In this document: piece by piece, positions 7,165 through 10,061 of the stretch | Position numbering within the stretch: position 1 is the stretch's first letter | Layout of the letters: each line of letters begins with the position of its first letter | NCBI GenBank assembly: GCA_964435115.1 | Contig: CAYSYM010000083.1 | Location: 1 to 10,061, forward strand | Source: CAYSYM01 sp964435115 | GTDB lineage: Bacteria; Chloroflexota; UBA6077; CF-72 | Direction of reading: 5' to 3' | DNA: 10,061 nucleotides | Position numbers and translations under genes: made by a program | Notes under the pieces: generated by a model | Told to the model about the DNA's origin: nothing | The model's input: only the letters and a program-made list of their open reading frames with translations | The model's database searches: none

Positions 7165-7548
7165 ATGGAGATTCCGCCGAAGCAAGCCAGCGTCAAAGGC
7201 CCCGCGGAGACGTTCACCGGGGACGTCCGGTACGACGTCATCGCGAGGGACGGCGACTTCCCCCACCTGCGCGTCAACGTCGTCCGGTTCGCGCCGGGCG
7301 CCCGCACCGCTTGGCACGCACATCCCAGGGGTCAGACGCTGTACGTGACCGAGGGGCGCGGGCTGGTGCAGTCCCGCGGCGGCCCGATCGTCGAGGTCCG
7401 CCCTGGCGACGTGATCTACACGCCGCCGGGCGAATCGCACTGGCACGGCGCGGCCCCCGACCACTCCATGACGCACGTCGCGATGTGGGAGGTGGACGAC
7501 GAGGGCAACAGCGCGACCTGGGGCGCCCACGTCACCGACGAGGAGTAG
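7165..7548 (+). CDS. Single-domain cupin, resembling cupin-fold hydroxynitrile lyases
   Basis: A 127-residue cytoplasmic beta-barrel protein. Cupin motif 1 is GARTAWHAHPRGQTLYVTEG at 45-64 and motif 2 is PGDVIYTPPGESHWHG at 80-95. Likely metal ligands are His51, His53, Gln57 and His92, with His94 close by. The HxHxxxQ pattern, SHWHGAAP, the start MEI..., and the HVTDEE tail match, from memory, the small manganese cupin hydroxynitrile lyase of Granulicella tundricola (ligands recalled as His53, His55, Gln59 and His94, a constant offset of two). Such proteins are often annotated as cupin or (R)-mandelonitrile lyase. The true substrate is unknown and hydroxynitrile cleavage may be a side activity. 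The ATG has GGAG (7155-7158) 6 bases upstream, so the start is firm, although the frame stays open further upstream. It probably shares a transcript with the dehydrogenase gene 83 bases downstream. Confidence 0.88.
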   Translation: MEIPPKQASVKGPAETFTGDVRYDVIARDGDFPHLRVNVVRFAPGARTAWHAHPRGQTLYVTEGRGLVQSRGGPIVEVRPGDVIYTPPGESHWHGAAPDHSMTHVAMWEVDDEGNSATWGAHVTDEE

Positions 7549-7631
7549 CGTGGCCAGGCGCGGCGCGCCGACGACCAGGGGGCCCAGGGGATGCGCGCGA
7601 GCGCCTCCAAAGACACGCGAGGAGATGAACC

Positions 7632-8333
7632 ATGACCATCAAGGGAGCTGTTCTCTACGGCCCTGGCGACGTGCGTTTCGAAGGGCGCGACGCGCCGACG
7701 ATCATCGAACCGACGGACGCCATCATCCGGATCGCCGCGACCTGCGTGTGCGGGTCCGACCTGTGGCCCTACCGCGGCATCGGCCTCGACCCGGACGCGG
7801 CGCCGATGCCGATGGGCCACGAGTACTGCGGCTTCGTCGAGGAGGTCGGTAGTGCCGTCACCTCGATCAGGCCCGGCGAGTTCGTCATCGGCTCCTTCTT
7901 CGCCTCAGACAACACCTGTCCCAACTGCCGGGCCGGCTACCAGACGTCCTGCATGCACAGGGAGTTGGTCGGCGGGGCGCAAGCGAGCCGGCTGCGCGTG
8001 CCGCTCGCCGACGGCACCCTGGTGGCCACGCCGGAGCTCCCCTCGAACGACCTGATCCCGAGCCTCCTGACGCTCTCCGACGTCATGGGCACCGGTTGGT
8101 TCGCCGCCACGGCGGCCGACGTCCAGCCGGGCATGACGGTGGCCGTCGTCGGCGACGGGGCGGTCGGCCTGCTCGGCGTGCTCTCCGCGAAGCAGCTGGG
8201 CGCCGCGCGGATCATCGCCATGAGCCGCCACGCGTCGCGGCAGCGGCTCGCCCGCGCGTTCGGCGCGACCGACATCGTGGCCGAGCGCGGCGACGCGGGC
8301 GTGGCCCGCATCAAGGCGCTGCTCCGCCCGTAG
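7632..8333 (+). CDS. Zinc-dependent alcohol dehydrogenase, C-terminally truncated
   Basis: Medium-chain (MDR) NAD(P)-dependent alcohol dehydrogenase related to threonine/alcohol dehydrogenases. Seen: catalytic zinc ligands Cys40 (in CVCGSD) and His63 (GHEYCGFVEEVG), structural-zinc type cysteines at 96, 99 and 107 (CPNCRAGYQTSC), the LSDVMGTGWFAA segment at 148-159 and the nucleotide-binding GDGAVG at 174-179. The product stops at 233 residues, in GATDIVAERGDAGVARIKALLRP, where homologues continue for about 110 more residues that complete the Rossmann domain and return to the catalytic domain. No remnant is found downstream: DUF2255 begins 22 bases after the stop. A deletion is therefore more likely than a frameshift. 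The start ATG has GGAG 7 bases upstream. The protein is probably inactive or folds only in part; it may be a pseudogene in the making. Confidence 0.85.
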   Translation: MTIKGAVLYGPGDVRFEGRDAPTIIEPTDAIIRIAATCVCGSDLWPYRGIGLDPDAAPMPMGHEYCGFVEEVGSAVTSIRPGEFVIGSFFASDNTCPNCRAGYQTSCMHRELVGGAQASRLRVPLADGTLVATPELPSNDLIPSLLTLSDVMGTGWFAATAADVQPGMTVAVVGDGAVGLLGVLSAKQLGAARIIAMSRHASRQRLARAFGATDIVAERGDAGVARIKALLRP

Positions 8334-8355
8334 GGCGCTGCCAGGAGACGTACCG

Positions 8356-8736
8356 ATGACCTCATGGACGAGCAACGAGCTCAACACAATCGGCCCTGCG
8401 GAGGAAGTGCGGATCGCCACGGTCCGCCCCGACGGCACGCTGCGCAAGCCGGTGATCGTCTGGCTGGCCCGCCACGGCGACGACCTCTACGTCCGCTCCG
8501 TGAACGGGCGCGCCGCCGCCTGGTTCCGCGGCGTCCAGGACCGCCACGAGGGGCGGATCTGGGCGGGCGGCTTCGAGAAGGACGTCACCTTCGTGGAGAC
8601 CGATGACGGGAACGACGCGATCGACGCCGCCTACTGGGCCAAGTACCGCCACTACCCGAGCATCGTGCCCAGCATCGTGAGCGCCCAGGCGCGCGCCGCG
8701 ACGCTCAAGCTCGTGCCGCGCCCAACACCCGCGTAG
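8356..8736 (+). CDS. DUF2255 family protein
   Basis: A 126-residue soluble protein. The pattern W-x3-EL-x2-IG near the start, IATVRPDGTLRKPVIVWLARHGDDLYVRS at about 20-48, WFRGVQ at about 56-61, RIWAGGFEKDVTF at about 67-79 and IDAAYWAKYRHY at about 89-100 are the conserved features of DUF2255, whose function is not known to me. Its fold may resemble the split barrel of flavin-binding nitroreductase-like proteins, but I cannot show this from sequence. The start ATG has AGGAG (8343-8347) 8 bases upstream. It follows the truncated dehydrogenase by 22 bases, so the two are probably co-transcribed, and it is the last gene of this small cluster. Confidence 0.85.
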   Translation: MTSWTSNELNTIGPAEEVRIATVRPDGTLRKPVIVWLARHGDDLYVRSVNGRAAAWFRGVQDRHEGRIWAGGFEKDVTFVETDDGNDAIDAAYWAKYRHYPSIVPSIVSAQARAATLKLVPRPTPA

Positions 8737-8922
8737 GTCGCAGGATCTCGCTCCTCTGCTGCCACTTACGCTGGCAATGAAGGGCTCGTTCCGCAGAGAG
8801 ATTGGCGATTGGCCCCTGCAGGCCGCCTCATGCTGCCATCAGCCCAAGCGCCAAGCTGCCCCGGGGGTGTTGATGCTTCGCGGGGCATGTGGCCTTGAAG
8901 CGCAGCCGCTGGGCCGGGCAAG

Positions 8923-9918
8923 GTGGCGTCGCGTACGCTGGGACCCGTGCCATTGACGCACCCCACCGGAGCCGTGGTGAGCGCCGAGGACGCGGCTCTC
9001 CTGACGTACCTGCAGGGCGCTTGGAGCCAGCTCTTCCACCTGACCACCCTCGAGCAGGGCATGCAGGCGCTGGGCCAGCCGCCAGACATCGACCGACGCC
9101 TGCGCCTTGGCGACGTGCTGCTCGCCCAGCTCGAGATCCACCCGACCGTCGAGCGGTGGGGCGCCCGCACGCTCATCTTGACTGAGCGGGAGAAGCGGGC
9201 CGGCCGCTACCTCGCCCAGGGTGCCGGGCAGAGCATGGCGCTGGCGGATGCAGCCGCGGCCGTCGACGCCACGCCGGCGGATCTCCAATCGGCGCTCCAG
9301 ACGCTACGGCACGTCGGCTTGCTGGCGTGGCACCTGGACGACGGGGAGACGCTGGCCTACCAGCTCGCCCCGAGCTGGGGGGAGCTGGCGGGCCCGCTGG
9401 GCTTCACCTTCCACACGGTCCAGCGAGCGACGGGCGAGCGCTTCAACGTCCCCTGCGCCGTCGACTTTCTCCTGCTGGCCCATGGCGAGTACCCCGAGGA
9501 GCGCATCGAGATCACCGACTCCTGTGCACACTGCACCTCCCATATAGGGGCCGTGATCGAGCGCGGCGCCATCGTCGCGGTCGTCCCACCTGAGGCCCTG
9601 GTGTTCCGCGGTGGGGGTTGACGCGACAATGTCCTCTTCCGGTCGGAAGAGCACCTGGCAGCGTGGCTCGCCGAGCAGCCGCTACTGGCGTCCGGCGACG
9701 GCGCCGCGGCACGGCAGCGGTGGCTGGAGGCGTTCCCGGCGCTGGCGCGGAGTGAGCTCGGGCGGGCCTTCGCCGACGCGGCGCGCCTCTTCCCGGGCTG
9801 GGACCGGCCGGGCGCGACCAGGCTCGCCCAGTTCTACGACAGCGATCTCTTCCAGGACCTGGCCCCGGGCTTCCGCGAGCGCCTGGCCGAGCTGCGAGCG
9901 CACTGGGCGGCTGGCTGA
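8923..9918 (+). CDS. MerB-like alkylmetal lyase homologue, predicted selenoprotein (TGA at 9619-9621 read as Sec)
   Basis: If the TGA at codon 233 is read as selenocysteine, the product has 331 residues. Residues 20-80 are helical and unassigned. Residues 88-148 look like the winged-helix region of MerB (EREKRAGRYLAQG..., then two helices and LAWHLDDGETLAYQL). Residues 160-250 form the catalytic region: VPCAVDFLL gives Cys178 and Asp181, matching Cys96 and Asp99 of MerB (WCALD); TDSCAHC gives Cys201 and Cys204; then VVPPEALVF, Sec233 and RDNVLFRSEEHLAAWL, which matches the FC-x2-VHFFAS stretch around Cys159 of MerB. About 75 further residues, rich in Leu, Phe, Trp and Arg, follow. MerB breaks carbon-mercury bonds with its two cysteines and the aspartate; the substrate here is unknown. 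The GTG at 8923 has a weak ribosome binding site; GTG at 8977, 5 bases after GGAG, is a good alternative. Without Sec, a 232-residue truncated protein would result. A gap of 186 bases separates it from DUF2255. Confidence 0.78.
9619..9621 (+). other. In-frame TGA, predicted selenocysteine codon
   Basis: The TGA interrupts a reading frame that is coding on both sides. Upstream codons end GTG TTC CGC GGT GGG GGT; downstream codons (CGC GAC AAT GTC CTC TTC) keep the strong G/C third-position bias and family-like sequence for 98 residues. It lies where MerB-like proteins carry their second catalytic cysteine. One base change turns TGC or TGT into TGA, so a nonsense mutation is the main rival; the hairpin that follows argues against it. 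Confidence 0.75.
9622..9663 (+). promoter_or_regulatory. Putative bacterial SECIS element
   Basis: Directly after the TGA, positions 9634-9651 read CTCTTCC-GGTC-GGAAGAG, a perfect 7-bp stem closed by a GGTC tetraloop. The loop begins 19 bases after the TGA; in E. coli fdhF the loop is GGUC and begins 18 bases after the UGA. Below the upper stem, T9632-A9653 and G9631-C9654 pair after one C-C mismatch, and CGC (9622-9624) can pair with GCG (9661-9663), giving an irregular lower stem of the usual overall size. A clear counterpart of the bulged U of the E. coli element is not obvious. The element would recruit SelB with Sec-tRNA while also encoding residues 234-247. Confidence 0.72.
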
Positions 9919-10061
9919 AGCGACGCTGCGGCCACGGCCCTCCGCCCGGTTCGCCACCCCGAGCGCGGCACGTGGGCCCAAGGCGAGTGCGGAGCCACGC
10001 GGATATCTGAATCGCCCTGAGTTTGGTGGAGGCTCAGCGGCTTGGAATCACGCGGCCTGAG

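Noticed and set aside
8760..8776. Small inverted repeat TGCCA-N7-TGGCA after DUF2255, considered as a terminator.
   Set aside because: The stem is only 5 bp and no T-run follows, so there is no support for an intrinsic terminator.
9619..9621. Reading the TGA as a true stop, followed by a separate second gene.
   Set aside because: No start codon with a ribosome binding site opens the downstream frame, the upstream part would lack the conserved active-site segment, and a SECIS-like hairpin follows. A recent nonsense mutation cannot be fully excluded.
9611..10060. A separate plus-strand gene of about 149 codons in another frame at the right end.
   Set aside because: It is rich in Ser, Arg and Pro and overlaps the C-terminal part of the MerB-like frame, which has better codon bias and recognisable sequence.
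10033..10061. Short inverted repeat CTCAG...CTGAG at the right edge, considered as a terminator.
   Set aside because: It has a 5-bp stem with a long imperfect interior and no T-run, and it is cut by the window edge.

Overview
The window is a piece of a very GC-rich bacterial chromosome (about 70% G+C by eye, with third codon positions almost all G or C). The left two thirds, on the minus strand, hold a compact de novo purine operon, read from right to left: purQ, purL, purF, purM, purN and the 5' part of purH, which runs off the left edge. Neighbouring genes overlap by 4 to 11 bases or lie 10 to 45 bases apart, and four of the six starts are GTG or TTG. PurL is the short type that works with separate PurQ and PurS subunits, yet no purS lies upstream of purQ here. 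Phylum cannot be fixed from these housekeeping genes. The composition and gene order would suit a soil or subsurface lineage such as Methylomirabilota/Rokubacteria, Chloroflexota or Actinomycetota, but this is a guess.

Positions 6799-7164 are a divergent intergenic region. It carries a recognisable -10 box for the purine operon and several operator-like palindromes.

The plus strand then has a small accessory group: a single-domain cupin resembling cupin-fold hydroxynitrile lyases (7165-7548), a zinc alcohol dehydrogenase gene that stops about one third short of family length (7632-8333), and a DUF2255 protein (8356-8736). Each has a good ribosome binding site and they are probably one transcript.

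The most interesting object is at the right end. After a 186-base gap with no gene, a MerB-like (organomercurial/alkylmetal lyase-like) gene begins near 8923 and meets an in-frame TGA at 9619-9621. The same frame stays open for 98 more codons to a TGA at 9916-9918, with clearly protein-like sequence. The first residues after the TGA are those expected beside the second catalytic cysteine of MerB. A hairpin with a 7-bp perfect stem and a GGTC loop begins 12 bases after the TGA, with the loop 19 bases from it; the E. coli fdhF SECIS has the same GGUC loop at 18 bases. I therefore read this as one 331-residue selenoprotein with Sec233 in place of the MerB catalytic cysteine. The last 143 bases (9919-10061) show no gene.
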